A stretch of DNA of 43,671 nucleotides from Candidatus Woesearchaeota archaeon (GCA_003650545.1 QMQO01000006.1:1-43671), one strand, 5' to 3'; shown: positions 17,901-25,496, counted from the stretch's first letter. Program-made: numbers and translations. The notes: generated from the letters alone by a model not told the origin.

Positions 17901-19559
17901 AAAATAATAAGATACTATAGTTTTGATAATGCAAATAACCAAGAAATTATTGAGCAGAACTTTGTCTACATACAAACAGCAGGAGGAGTTGTTAACACTA
18001 CAGAAGCTGTAAATTGTACAATTTATGATTATACAAACATGACTAACAGTGTGTGTAATGATAGTGTAAAACGACGTTCTTTGATAATAAACAGTTTCAA
18101 CTATGATGGAACCTATGTTGAGAATAGTACAGAGATAAATAGCACCCTCAAAAATGTTGATGTGTTCTTGAGTCAGATATTTAATTCAAGTGTTAGCGAC
18201 TCATACTTATACAATATGACGTTGTATTCTGCAAATGTCACAGATAATAAAATAATTAACGGAACTATTGGATATCTAGGTATAAATTATACAAGTGGAT
18301 CTGTAATATCTTTACTATGTGGAGACGGTATTCTTGATTATCCTGTTCTTGGAACATTTGAAACGTGTTCAAGCTGTCCTGCTGATCTCGGACCTTGCCC
18401 TACAACACCAACAGGTGGCGGGGGTGGACCAAGCAGAAGGGGAGGGGGCGCCTTTTATGGTGTTGGATTAGAATGTATACCAATATGGACTTGTGAACCA
18501 TGGGGAGAGTGCGTATTTGGTTTGCAAAATAGAACTTGTAAAGACACTCACAGATGTCGCCCCTCACAAGAAGATCTTATGTCTGGGTTGATGTATATTA
18601 AAGGTATCGATGTTTATAGAACAGAGACGCAAGCGTGTGAATTCATGACTAAAGAGAAAGCAGATCTGGATGTTGTAAACACTAGTAGAGATGTGTTCTT
18701 AGAAAAAGAATATTTCTTGATAACCATAAATGGAGAGGAACATAAAATTGTTGTAAGTAAGGTTTATAAGAAATATGTAGACCTTATAATTTACTCATCA
18801 GAGATGCATTTAAACATAAACATTGGCGAAAGTGTGGATCTTGATTTGGATGAGGATGGAACTAATGACTTGAGAATTATCTTAGAGGATATTGTCGAAG
18901 GTAAAGCAATCATAAGGTTTGAAAAAATAAAAATAGTTTTAGTAGAGGAAAAGCCGACACTGGAAGAGGTTTCGGCTATCTCTGATGTTGAAAAATATAG
19001 CTTGATTTTCTATTTAACAGGAATATTCTATGGGGTTATGTTATTTATTGCTTTATTTGTTATCGTTAATTTGGTGATAAAAGCAGTTTATGTGATTTAC
19101 GAAAAGAGTCAACCCCCAGAATTCAAGTTCACAAAGGCCAAGGAAAAGAGAATGAAGACTCTTAGGGAATACAAATTAGAAAAGAAAGTGAAGACTGTTG
19201 GTAGAATTAAAAAGATGAAAGGTGTTGATGTCACTGTTTTAAAGAAAGTACATGATGGCAAAACACTAAGAATGATGCAGAAGCTGAAGCCAACAGATGA
19301 AGAGATAAAAGATATTAATAAAAAGATCAAGCTTCTAAGTATGGGAAAAGGGATAGAGACAGACAAAGGACTTGAACAGATAGAAGAATTGTTGAAGAAG
19401 ATTAAAATCAAGAGCCAAGAAGAGAAAGAAAAAGAAAATATTGAGAAAAGAGTTAAGCAACTAAAAAGAAAGCAAAAGAAAGGACATAAGTTGGACGAAA
19501 AAGAAAAAAGGGAGCTTATTAGTTTAGAATCCAAAGTCAAAAGAGTCAAAGTAAGATGA
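11928..19559 (+). CDS. Giant membrane-anchored surface protein B (2543 aa), paralogue of A lacking the N-terminal beta-helix region and the F5/8C-like domain
   Basis: Continuous ORF with ATGA overlap to A. N-terminal hydrophobic segment, Ig/cadherin-like repeats, CPADLGPCPTTPTGGGGG linker shared with A, C-terminal TM (YSLIFYLTGIFYGVMLFIALFVIVNLVI), K/E-rich tail. Confidence 0.9.
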   Translation: MNRKVLNLIIVIVLVFCAMIMVNISINVLAFESAGVDTTASLDYIEINPERGKYNVLITVNSSGADGGDVDNVTLMCGNITGVYNLCNSTWGSPERSCNFNSPWVDDALHTIYCVVKNTFNNTSPERNAIFTADNTAPITLGVLNVEGDTDAKFWDTDDDSNTVIQVNLNETGAACRYSSLDINYSSMPPAQSCSVVGSLVSCNVWNLVGGQINETNVSISCIDMYNNEQNSTQNIDVVFGVDWTEPSINTDNDGQIHLPGYVINLSVNDQPPGTIVYAKYCNDTIGTCEPYLPFNDGDSVTFDQRGTWYLKYNASDEAGNYNETKETIIFINQMPAVSAQVYSYQAPHNIVVNITVLENDSSQSVVCSIKHRKNASFDVFSNKTMSLVSGVSTNGTFQAILSHLDGYFIGQALQTYVSCYDGMEFVNSTFNSTIMPNIKPILLVDVPDVYMKEDTPSVDVFDLDNYFNDPDGDMLTYTSNGSHIFSSFDGDNNVTFLSTPQNWYGFEYIQFRANDSSIDSNTSNIVNVTVYSVPDIQLGMYSGTDYDSLAEIFAGDKYVKIANKYSYIYNSSYTTINFSDKINFTRDINISDVFVIKRNYVSANTTAWPEINKSAIITFNQLDEIYTDEIYIIKDGIRCDHTNLCDVIEWNKTTKTVIINVTSFSTYWIANSQTLPNVTTPNITPSPAYANDTLSCITNVTDVEQELVNVSFTWYVNGVYNSTWDTTVTCNTTIKICHTNVPIDSSYLTKFDNFTCSVQAYDGINYSVPKNNSQVISNYIPVFDFVLTDQSINHTENLTYDINCSDPVDFDTLYYYDNTSLFDIDINNGSIVDDPTVFDTGQHSILITCGDNWDNSTNSFNYEVKDVAPVVTNVILNSTDIGNLTTGNLTVYHTYSDYEGDTEQGIWIKWYINASEQTNLENFTVVLEGNTSKHEVWWVRIAVFDGAKWSAFNNSNNVTIRNTAPVFDFSLGKQSLNHTENLTYDINCSDNDGDVIIYYDNTTLFSINASTGLIKDNPTVFETGEYAILIICSDGEVNVTGNFVYEINDSTPYLTNVLINSTDPGNRTNGSLMLNYVFNDFDNDSEIDREVIWYKGDVVQPALENQTVVLSENTTRDDVWVARVKVFDGAKWSDVVNSTSITIENSVLVFSPDLVNQSVYHNTNLVYDINCTDNDGDVKYFDNTSLFDINLDTGLIVDNPSQVETGIYAINITCTSEGDTETVSQVFFYTILNRYPNATNVRLVSDDLLNRTNGTLIASFTYNDADGDAKQDQQIIWYKNDVPQAGLENRTSIENYITTKHENWSFSLRVYDGLYWSNYTNSTTLTIKNSKPTHTYPRITPDPVLFDYNLTCYNQSTNDNDEDSVTNYYMWYVNDTLVWTASNYLIFDNFSIGDNITCQVIPFDGEENGTALNTTVEATNGEPTFSTVLVNPAAGKLNTNITLTTINAIDYEGDDIQLRCGDSPGVRNLCNSTFGQPERSCSFYSPWNDNEIHAIYCVVVDATDVSLEKTVTFIADNLAPIISTSNLSDIAGDSIAPYWDVINDGQTALTFNFSEPLLRCRWSTTDTNYNNISSSHECLIVGNDSICYLGSLAMSVSNIGYYVSCIDIYDNENTQTDNVDVPIFGTDWRAPDTYTDVNESEVYVPAHDVIIIEHDLPTGTNVTTYCCLDQANVCVPNSNCDDGATGQNNITIPVAIRGTNFIRYYSIDGAGNNQSLQSKNVTINSLPVIAAQEYFNYTKNHIFSVIVNASDVNEQTLKCYLQHRLAGEIDYTTKLMSLTSLIASNGTFAVNISMADGYTPGDNIEMYVNCSDGLENSSTALTRNMLPNNAPAVPTLISPVNETITNSSPILFNYSSNDVDTIDNLTYYIIADTNRSPTTVIFVTPNTSYSWTPIENRYYWKIIVSDGFSNTTSDTKTFLLDTSSPVTTDNVSNWYDYVPTVIGLNATDNLAGINYTRYCVTDANSTCDPINNGTYGTEITILCGVNTACQKIIRYYSFDNANNQEIIEQNFVYIQTAGGVVNTTEAVNCTIYDYTNMTNSVCNDSVKRRSLIINSFNYDGTYVENSTEINSTLKNVDVFLSQIFNSSVSDSYLYNMTLYSANVTDNKIINGTIGYLGINYTSGSVISLLCGDGILDYPVLGTFETCSSCPADLGPCPTTPTGGGGGPSRRGGGAFYGVGLECIPIWTCEPWGECVFGLQNRTCKDTHRCRPSQEDLMSGLMYIKGIDVYRTETQACEFMTKEKADLDVVNTSRDVFLEKEYFLITINGEEHKIVVSKVYKKYVDLIIYSSEMHLNINIGESVDLDLDEDGTNDLRIILEDIVEGKAIIRFEKIKIVLVEEKPTLEEVSAISDVEKYSLIFYLTGIFYGVMLFIALFVIVNLVIKAVYVIYEKSQPPEFKFTKAKEKRMKTLREYKLEKKVKTVGRIKKMKGVDVTVLKKVHDGKTLRMMQKLKPTDEEIKDINKKIKLLSMGKGIETDKGLEQIEELLKKIKIKSQEEKEKENIEKRVKQLKRKQKKGHKLDEKEKRELISLESKVKRVKVR
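12156..12269 (+). repeat. Four-Cys module copy B1
   Basis: CGNITGVYNLCNSTWGSPERSCNFNSPWVDDALHTIYC. Confidence 0.85.
16308..16421 (+). repeat. Four-Cys module copy B2
   Basis: CGDSPGVRNLCNSTFGQPERSCSFYSPWNDNEIHAIYC. Confidence 0.85.
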
Positions 19560-19591
19560 TAGCAAAATGATTTAAATGGTTAATTATTTCC

Positions 19592-19870
19592 TTGAGTCAG
19601 ATGCTTATTGTAAAATTTTTGGGGTTAATGGATTTGTTTTGTGCAGTTACGATTGTGTTGTTGAATTATGGTCTTATAAACAAACTCATTGCTGTTGGAG
19701 CAATTCTATATTTGATTGTAAAAGGTTTTATGTTTAGAAAGGATATCTCAAGTATCTTAGACGTAATAAGCGGATTATATATGTGTTTACTACTTCTAGG
19801 CTTTGGCTCTATTTTAACATTTATTTTTGTGGTGTATCTTGTTGAGAAAGGCATTATTTCTTTGGCATAG
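19592..19870 (+). CDS. Small multi-pass membrane protein
   Basis: 92-aa hydrophobic ORF, same strand, 32 nt after protein B. Confidence 0.6.
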   Translation: MSQMLIVKFLGLMDLFCAVTIVLLNYGLINKLIAVGAILYLIVKGFMFRKDISSILDVISGLYMCLLLLGFGSILTFIFVVYLVEKGIISLA

Positions 19871-19910
19871 CTTCATATTTCTTTATCTGAACAGAACTAA
19901 TCTATTTTTC

Positions 19911-20657
19911 TTAATCTATTTTTTTATAAAAGAATAAAAACATAAGCATCACAAGCAGGCCTATTGCTACTGATAAGAAGAGTAGTAAAATCAAGGGGGT
20001 ATGTAATAGTAGTAGTATTGAAGCTACAACTATAAAACCAAAAATAAAGAAGTAGGCTAGTTTGTTACCAAAGAAGATATTCATACCATCTGTATATGGT
20101 ATTGGAAGCACACTAAATATGGCAAACCAGATGTTGACAAATATAGCTGTGTTTATTAACGGATTCCCTTGGAACGGTGTTCTTAAAAGATAGAAAATAA
20201 ATGCGAGGGCTAGATTTGAGAGGGGACCTGCTGCAGAGACCATTGAGTGTGCACCTACATTAACACCGTATGGAAAATAACCAAGCCTGTGCTTAGCCAT
20301 TTTAGTTAGAATAATGGCTCCTGGTAAAATTATTAGTAGCTTTGCTTGAGATATTAAAGCTATTACTAAACTAACAAATAAACCAAGATACCAAGCTTTA
20401 AACTCTGCTTTATAGCCTAACTTTAAAGCGTATATTTTTTGTATAGATATGTGAACAACAACTGCTAATGTAACGATGAGAAACATGCTGAGTAAGTTGT
20501 GATACCAGTAAAAACCTAGTTCTTTCGATCCTGTCTTATCATCTATTCCAAAGATAAAACCAAAGATTAGAATGGTTAAGATCAAACCAGTAAATTCTCT
20601 TTTAGAGAAACGAAAATACCTTTTTATTTTGTCATACCAGTTATACAAACCACACAT
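19911..20657 (-). CDS. Site-2-protease-like (M50-like) membrane protein with degenerate HExxH
   Basis: AAGPLSNLALAF and LPIPYTDGMNIFFG resemble S2P GPxxN and PxxDG motifs. VVVHISIQKIYALKLGYKAEFKAW lies at the HExxH position. Confidence 0.65.
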   Translation of the reverse strand: MCGLYNWYDKIKRYFRFSKREFTGLILTILIFGFIFGIDDKTGSKELGFYWYHNLLSMFLIVTLAVVVHISIQKIYALKLGYKAEFKAWYLGLFVSLVIALISQAKLLIILPGAIILTKMAKHRLGYFPYGVNVGAHSMVSAAGPLSNLALAFIFYLLRTPFQGNPLINTAIFVNIWFAIFSVLPIPYTDGMNIFFGNKLAYFFIFGFIVVASILLLLHTPLILLLFLSVAIGLLVMLMFLFFYKKID

Positions 20658-20667
20658 ATTTTTATGA

Positions 20668-21378
20668 CTAAGTAGTGCTTGTTTTTATATATTTTGTTTT
20701 TACTAATTTGAGAATAGCTTCTTCATGACCTGCACCAACAATAGCTAATATTTTTTTATCTGGGAAATGTTTCATTAGCCCTGTCAGATTTTTAGCCATT
20801 ACTCTGTTTCTATCTACAATCAAACTTTTGTAGATGTTAGGATAACGATATTTCAGGTCTTGAATTAATTTATTTATTGTTGCTTGGCTAGGTACCTTAG
20901 ACAAATCAAGATTTTCCAAACCGTATTTTTTAAGTTGTTTTTTTTTGAAGAATATTCCTTTGAATACATCTGCAATAAAGCGAAAACGTTCTTTCCAAGT
21001 GAAAGTTTTTGAGAATTCTTTCATGGTGACTAATATATCCTGATCAATTAAGGCTAATCTAAGTTGTAGCTTTTGAGCTAACCTTATAGCCTCTTTCATC
21101 TCTTCCCCAGGAAGTACGCCAACTTTGCTTCCTAATTTTTTTTGAATATAAGAACCAATCAAAGTAAATAAATAACCTTTTAGACCAATGTGTTTTATTA
21201 AAGCCAGGTTAGGTCTTGGGCGTTCTTTTGACATTAAAGCTGCAAGACGTTGTTTGTCAAGTTCAAGGGCTATTATCCCCGGCATCTCGGTTAGTATTAA
21301 ATGTCTTACTTCCTTATAAGACTGTCTAGCTATATGAGATGTACCGATTATAATCAAATTTTTATATCTTAATACCAT
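20668..21378 (-). CDS. TraB/PrgY-family protein
   Basis: N-terminal IIGTSHIA, IALELDKQRL, C-terminal AIVGAGHEEAIL. Confidence 0.8.
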   Translation of the reverse strand: MVLRYKNLIIIGTSHIARQSYKEVRHLILTEMPGIIALELDKQRLAALMSKERPRPNLALIKHIGLKGYLFTLIGSYIQKKLGSKVGVLPGEEMKEAIRLAQKLQLRLALIDQDILVTMKEFSKTFTWKERFRFIADVFKGIFFKKKQLKKYGLENLDLSKVPSQATINKLIQDLKYRYPNIYKSLIVDRNRVMAKNLTGLMKHFPDKKILAIVGAGHEEAILKLVKTKYIKTSTT

Positions 21379-21542
21379 ATTTGCAAGATTGTAAGCAATT
21401 TATTTAAATATTACTTATTTAAATATTGCTGGTTTTATTGCCATTCTGTAGTACTGGCGAATAGAAAAGTATTTAAAGTTCTTGCTTTTAATTGTTGTTT
21501 AATTGTTGATATCAGTAAGATATATGCAAAGGAGGGATAATC

Positions 21543-21812
21543 GTGTTAAAGATGAAAAAAATTTCTGAAACTTATGATATGAAAGTTTTTACAGATTCTG
21601 GTGAATATTTCGGCGATATTGAAGAGAGTATACTAACTCAGAATAAGATCTTTGGTTGGCGTGTGAAAGCAACAAAAAATTCTTTCCTAAACAAGGTTCT
21701 TGGTAGTGCAAAAGGCGTTATAGTGCCTCATCAGCTAGTCAAATCAATCGGAGATATAATGATAATAAGCAGGGCTGCTGTTCCAAGTTATTCGGGAGAA
21801 GAGGAGAAGTAA
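21543..21812 (+). CDS. PRC-barrel domain protein
   Basis: KVFTDSGEYFGDIEES...IIVPHQLVKSIGDIMIIS pattern. GTG start preceded by AAAGGAGGG at 21528-21536. Confidence 0.65.
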   Translation: MLKMKKISETYDMKVFTDSGEYFGDIEESILTQNKIFGWRVKATKNSFLNKVLGSAKGVIVPHQLVKSIGDIMIISRAAVPSYSGEEEK

Positions 21813-21845
21813 CCTTTCCTAATTCTTTTTGATTTTATAAACACA

Positions 21846-22490
21846 ATGAGATACGACTTACACATCCACACAAAGTATTCGCGTTGTTCAGCATTACAAC
21901 CAGCGAGAATTCTTAAAATCGCAAAAAAGAAAAAGCTTGATGGAATTGCAATAACAGATCACAATACAGTTAGAGGAGCGTTAGCAGTAAATAAACTTAA
22001 TAAGGACCCTGATTTTGAGGTTGTGGTTGGGAGCGAAATGAAATCAGAGTATGGAGATGTTCTTATTTATTATCAAAATGAAGAGATCAAAACCCGCAAT
22101 TTTTTAGAATTGATTGATGCTGTAAAGCAGCAAGGTGCGATGTTGGCTGTTGCACACCCGTTTAGAATTGTACCTTGGCTGAAGTTTAAACTGCCGTTAA
22201 AAAATTTGGTTGGTAAGGTTGATGCTGTTGAAACTTTTAATTCTAGGAATGCTTTCTGGTCAAATACGATTGCAACTAAAGAAGCCAAAAAATATGGTTT
22301 TGCAGGTGTTGGTGGTTCTGACGCACACTGGCCTTTTGATATTGGGAATGGTTATACAATATTCAGAGATAACTTAATAAAAGCTATTAAGACAAAACAA
22401 ACTGAAGTTGGAGGCACAACATATATGGTTGGGTTAAGTGCAATTCTTAGCACGGTTCAATCTAGAATAATCTATCCTATTTTTTCTTGA
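21846..22490 (+). CDS. PHP-domain metal-dependent phosphoesterase
   Basis: MRYDLHIHTKYSRCS, GIAITDHNTVRGA, VAHPFR, GSDAHWP. Confidence 0.85.
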   Translation: MRYDLHIHTKYSRCSALQPARILKIAKKKKLDGIAITDHNTVRGALAVNKLNKDPDFEVVVGSEMKSEYGDVLIYYQNEEIKTRNFLELIDAVKQQGAMLAVAHPFRIVPWLKFKLPLKNLVGKVDAVETFNSRNAFWSNTIATKEAKKYGFAGVGGSDAHWPFDIGNGYTIFRDNLIKAIKTKQTEVGGTTYMVGLSAILSTVQSRIIYPIFS

Positions 22491-23031
22491 TTTTTTTCTT
22501 AAGAATTTGTTTGATCTCTTTATCAATTTTAATTATATACTCGATACATGTATATGATGTATAAATTGTGACAACTAGTAATGCCCAGTACGCGGCCGGG
22601 AAACTTAATAGAATGTAGATTATAACAAGTGTTTGTAATATCATTTTAATCTTGCCAGAGGTTTTGGCCTGGACAACCACGCCATATGAAGCAGCAACCA
22701 TTCTAAAACCGCTGACCAAAAATTCCCTTGCCAAGATTATGAAAACCATCCAGTAGAATGAAGGTTGCAAAGTTATTATATATAAAAAGGCTAAGGTTAT
22801 TAGTAATTTGTCTGCAATTTGGTCAAATACCTTCCCAAAAGCAGTTACTTTTTTGGTTTTTCTCGCGACATAGCCATCTAATATGTCAGTAACGGAAATT
22901 GCAATAAAAACAATTGTCAGAATATAATTCTTATTAGGAAAACTCAATAACATCAAAACCAGTAAGCCAAAAATCATAAATATTCTTGCAACAGTTATTT
23001 TATTAGCTGTATTCATTTGCTTTCTTCTCAA
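22477..23031 (-). CDS. pgsA: CDP-alcohol phosphatidyltransferase, PgsA-like
   Basis: Complete DxxDGxxARx8Gx3Dx3D motif (DILDGYVARKTKKVTAFGKVFDQIAD); AREFLVSGFRMVAASYGVVVQAKTSGKIKMILQ is PgsA-like. Confidence 0.8.
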   Translation of the reverse strand: MRRKQMNTANKITVARIFMIFGLLVLMLLSFPNKNYILTIVFIAISVTDILDGYVARKTKKVTAFGKVFDQIADKLLITLAFLYIITLQPSFYWMVFIILAREFLVSGFRMVAASYGVVVQAKTSGKIKMILQTLVIIYILLSFPAAYWALLVVTIYTSYTCIEYIIKIDKEIKQILKKKIKKK

Positions 23032-23455
23032 ACTCCTCTAATGAAATTTTTTCAACCGAGCTTTGCAATGTGCTAAGACCATGTTTAAATCGATCTGTGA
23101 CTATATAGTGGGTTGCTGGAAATAACGCCCAGTGTTTACCTGTTTCTGAAAATGGATTGATAAAATATATTGAGAAATTTCTATAAGATATTAAAGTTTT
23201 CCATAATTTGATAACTTTTTTGAGATTCTCGCTGTTGTTGACACAAACGAGGGACAAATCGCGGTTGTTTTCTAACTCTTCTATGAGTTTTTTAGGGATG
23301 ATGTCTAGTTGTATTAGATATTTGGTTTTTCTTTCATTAAAAATAATTGTAAAAGAATCACTTTCTTCTTTAATATCTTTTATCTTCTTAAATAAGACAT
23401 CTTTGTTTTTCAAATAATCTATTAAATATTTTTTTGCTAATTCAATTGTATTCAT
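23003..23455 (-). CDS. Hypothetical protein
   Basis: 150-aa ORF overlapping the pgsA-like start by 29 nt; no family recognised. Confidence 0.6.
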   Translation of the reverse strand: MNTIELAKKYLIDYLKNKDVLFKKIKDIKEESDSFTIIFNERKTKYLIQLDIIPKKLIEELENNRDLSLVCVNNSENLKKVIKLWKTLISYRNFSIYFINPFSETGKHWALFPATHYIVTDRFKHGLSTLQSSVEKISLEEFEKKANEYS

Positions 23456-23579
23456 CTAACTTAAGTAAACATTGAGTTATTTAAAATTTTTTGTTGGGTT
23501 TAAGGGGGATTAATTATTCACCACAAAGTTTATAAAAACAAATAAACTTAACAATTTAATAACGTAAAAAAGATTTTAA

Positions 23580-24026
23580 ATGGAAAAAGAATACCTAGAA
23601 AAAGCAAAAGAGGAACTTAAGAGGGTTGATCATCTAATTTTTGTCAGTCTTAAGTATACAAGAACAGTAGATGTAATAAGGAACATCATTCAAAGGATGA
23701 TTGCTAGTTTTGATTTTCTTGTTGAAGGGTTATGTGTTGAGCTAAAGGAGAGTAAGAAGATTGAGTCTGTTCCACAAGCGCCAGGGATGAGATGTAACAT
23801 AATTAAAGAGTATATAAAAGATGAGAGAATACTAGAGTTTGTTGATTTTTACTTGTATTTAAGAAAGCTTATTCTTAGCAAGTTTGATAGGCAACAAGAA
23901 TTTAGAAGGCATGTTACAATGATGACTTTTGTAAATGGAGAACAAATTAAGATTGATATCGACGCTGTAACAGAGTACTATAAAAAAGCAAAGAGTTATG
24001 TTGAATATATTGAAGGTGAAAAATGA
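23580..24026 (+). CDS. Hypothetical alpha-helical protein
   Basis: 148-aa ORF with ATGA overlap to the MinD-like ATPase. Confidence 0.65.
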   Translation: MEKEYLEKAKEELKRVDHLIFVSLKYTRTVDVIRNIIQRMIASFDFLVEGLCVELKESKKIESVPQAPGMRCNIIKEYIKDERILEFVDFYLYLRKLILSKFDRQQEFRRHVTMMTFVNGEQIKIDIDAVTEYYKKAKSYVEYIEGEK

Positions 24027-24736
24027 CCAAAATTTTAGGTATCTTATCTGGAAAGAGCGGAGTTGGAAAAACAACAGTCTCTATGAACTTAGGGATTGCA
24101 CTAGGAAATCATGGTAAAAATGTTATTCTTGTTGACGCAGATCTAGAGAGACCTAACTTAGGACTTTATCTTGGTGTTATTAAACCTGAAGCAACCTTGC
24201 ATGGTGCTTTAAAGGGTGAAATTAGCTTGGGAGACGCCTTGTACATGCATCGCTCGGGCCTCAAAGTTATTTTAGGTGATATCTCGGAACAGGATATAGG
24301 GAATAAATTTAAGAAATTAAAATTGTTGATTTCCGAACTTGAAAATAAGGCGGACGTTGTTATATTAGATACAGGTGGTTTTAATAAGGAACTCGCAGAT
24401 GTAATTGATCTAGCAATAATAGTTGTTAGTCCAGAGATGCCTGCTGTTGCTGATGCTTTGAGGGCTGTTAATGTGTTGCAAACGAGTGGTGTGAAACTTC
24501 TTGGTTGTATTGTTAATAAAGTAAGCCAAATATTAGATGTGACTATAGAAAATATACAAACTATTCTAGGCGTACCGGTTATCGCAGTAATACCCGACGA
24601 TAAAAAGATGAAAGAGGCTGTTAAGTTGAAGCACCCCATTGTATATAGCCATCCTGAAGCTGACTCTAGCAGCGTGTTTGATGCGCTCGCACTCTGCCTC
24701 GTGAATGATTATGATGATAGACGCAGAAATACTTAG
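24023..24736 (+). CDS. MinD/ParA-family P-loop ATPase
   Basis: Deviant Walker A GKSGVGKTT; VILVDADLERPNLG; VVILDTGG. Confidence 0.85.
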   Translation: MTKILGILSGKSGVGKTTVSMNLGIALGNHGKNVILVDADLERPNLGLYLGVIKPEATLHGALKGEISLGDALYMHRSGLKVILGDISEQDIGNKFKKLKLLISELENKADVVILDTGGFNKELADVIDLAIIVVSPEMPAVADALRAVNVLQTSGVKLLGCIVNKVSQILDVTIENIQTILGVPVIAVIPDDKKMKEAVKLKHPIVYSHPEADSSSVFDALALCLVNDYDDRRRNT

Positions 24737-25247
24737 GAGAAAGGGTTGGACTGAAACTGAAATTGAAAGAGCATTTCTGATACTTAATTCAGCATATAAG
24801 AAAAAATCTCCCAAGATCAAATTTCTAGATAAAGCAATCTACTGGATTGTGTTGATTTTTCTGATAATTATTAACATAGCTACTGTTGGGTTGTTTGTGC
24901 CGATTTTTTTAGTCATAGGAGGGTTCTTCTTGTATTTCTTAGTGTTTATTGTAGGGCTCGTGTTTGGCTGGTTATTTAGTTTTATGATTAATGAGATTGA
25001 AGAGCTTGACCAAAAGGATCACCTTGTGGATGGTTTGATGATAATAGCGCTTGCACTGGTGGGTGTCTGGGTGAGTCTTAGTTTACTAAGCAAAGTGTCT
25101 CAATTACGCGCTAATTCTTTTTTGGTAGCTGCGATTTATGTTGTAGCGTATATGTTACCTTATTCTTATAGAAAAGCTAGAGGTAAAGTCATAACAGGTA
25201 AACAAGAAAGTAAACAAGAAAGTGAAAGGGTGACCGCCGGGATTTGA
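24705..25247 (+). CDS. Multi-pass membrane protein
   Basis: 180-aa ORF with several hydrophobic segments. The 3' end overlaps the antisense tRNA-His gene. Confidence 0.65.
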   Translation: MIMMIDAEILRRKGWTETEIERAFLILNSAYKKKSPKIKFLDKAIYWIVLIFLIIINIATVGLFVPIFLVIGGFFLYFLVFIVGLVFGWLFSFMINEIEELDQKDHLVDGLMIIALALVGVWVSLSLLSKVSQLRANSFLVAAIYVVAYMLPYSYRKARGKVITGKQESKQESERVTAGI

Positions 25248-25318
25248 ACCCGGGCTAAAGGATAACTGTAGATTGTCTTCCACAGTCCTTTGTGCTGCCA
25301 GACTACACCACGGCCACC
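25229..25318 (-). tRNA. tRNA-His(GTG) with a 16-nt intron at 37/38; CCA not encoded
   Basis: Acceptor GTGGCCG/CGGTCAC, encoded G-1 and C73, anticodon loop CTGTGG|A, anticodon stem AAGGA/TCCTT, T-arm CCGGG TTCAAAT CCCGG. Confidence 0.92.
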
Positions 25319-25342
25319 ATGGATGTTGAGAAAGAAAAATCG

Positions 25343-25350
25343 TTTATAAA
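25343..25350. promoter_or_regulatory. Palindromic TATA box (TTTATAAA), suited to tRNA-His on the minus strand and possibly a plus-strand transcript
   Basis: About 25 nt upstream of the tRNA-His 5' end; the plus-strand reading TTTATAAATC also fits the archaeal TATA consensus. Confidence 0.6.
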
Positions 25351-25449
25351 TCTTACCAAAAGGGTTAAGTCAATTAACTGCTCTTTTCAATCACAAGGTG
25401 ACCAGAGCGTGATATTAGCAGCACCTAAAAATGACTCATAAACAAAACC

Positions 25450-25458
25450 TTTATAAAT
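25450..25458 (+). promoter_or_regulatory. TATA box for the S13-RpoN operon
   Basis: TTTATAAAT, about 127 nt upstream of the S13 start codon. Confidence 0.65.
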
Positions 25459-25496
25459 CGATCTGAAAACCTTGTTGAAAGTAGTGCTAAAAATAC

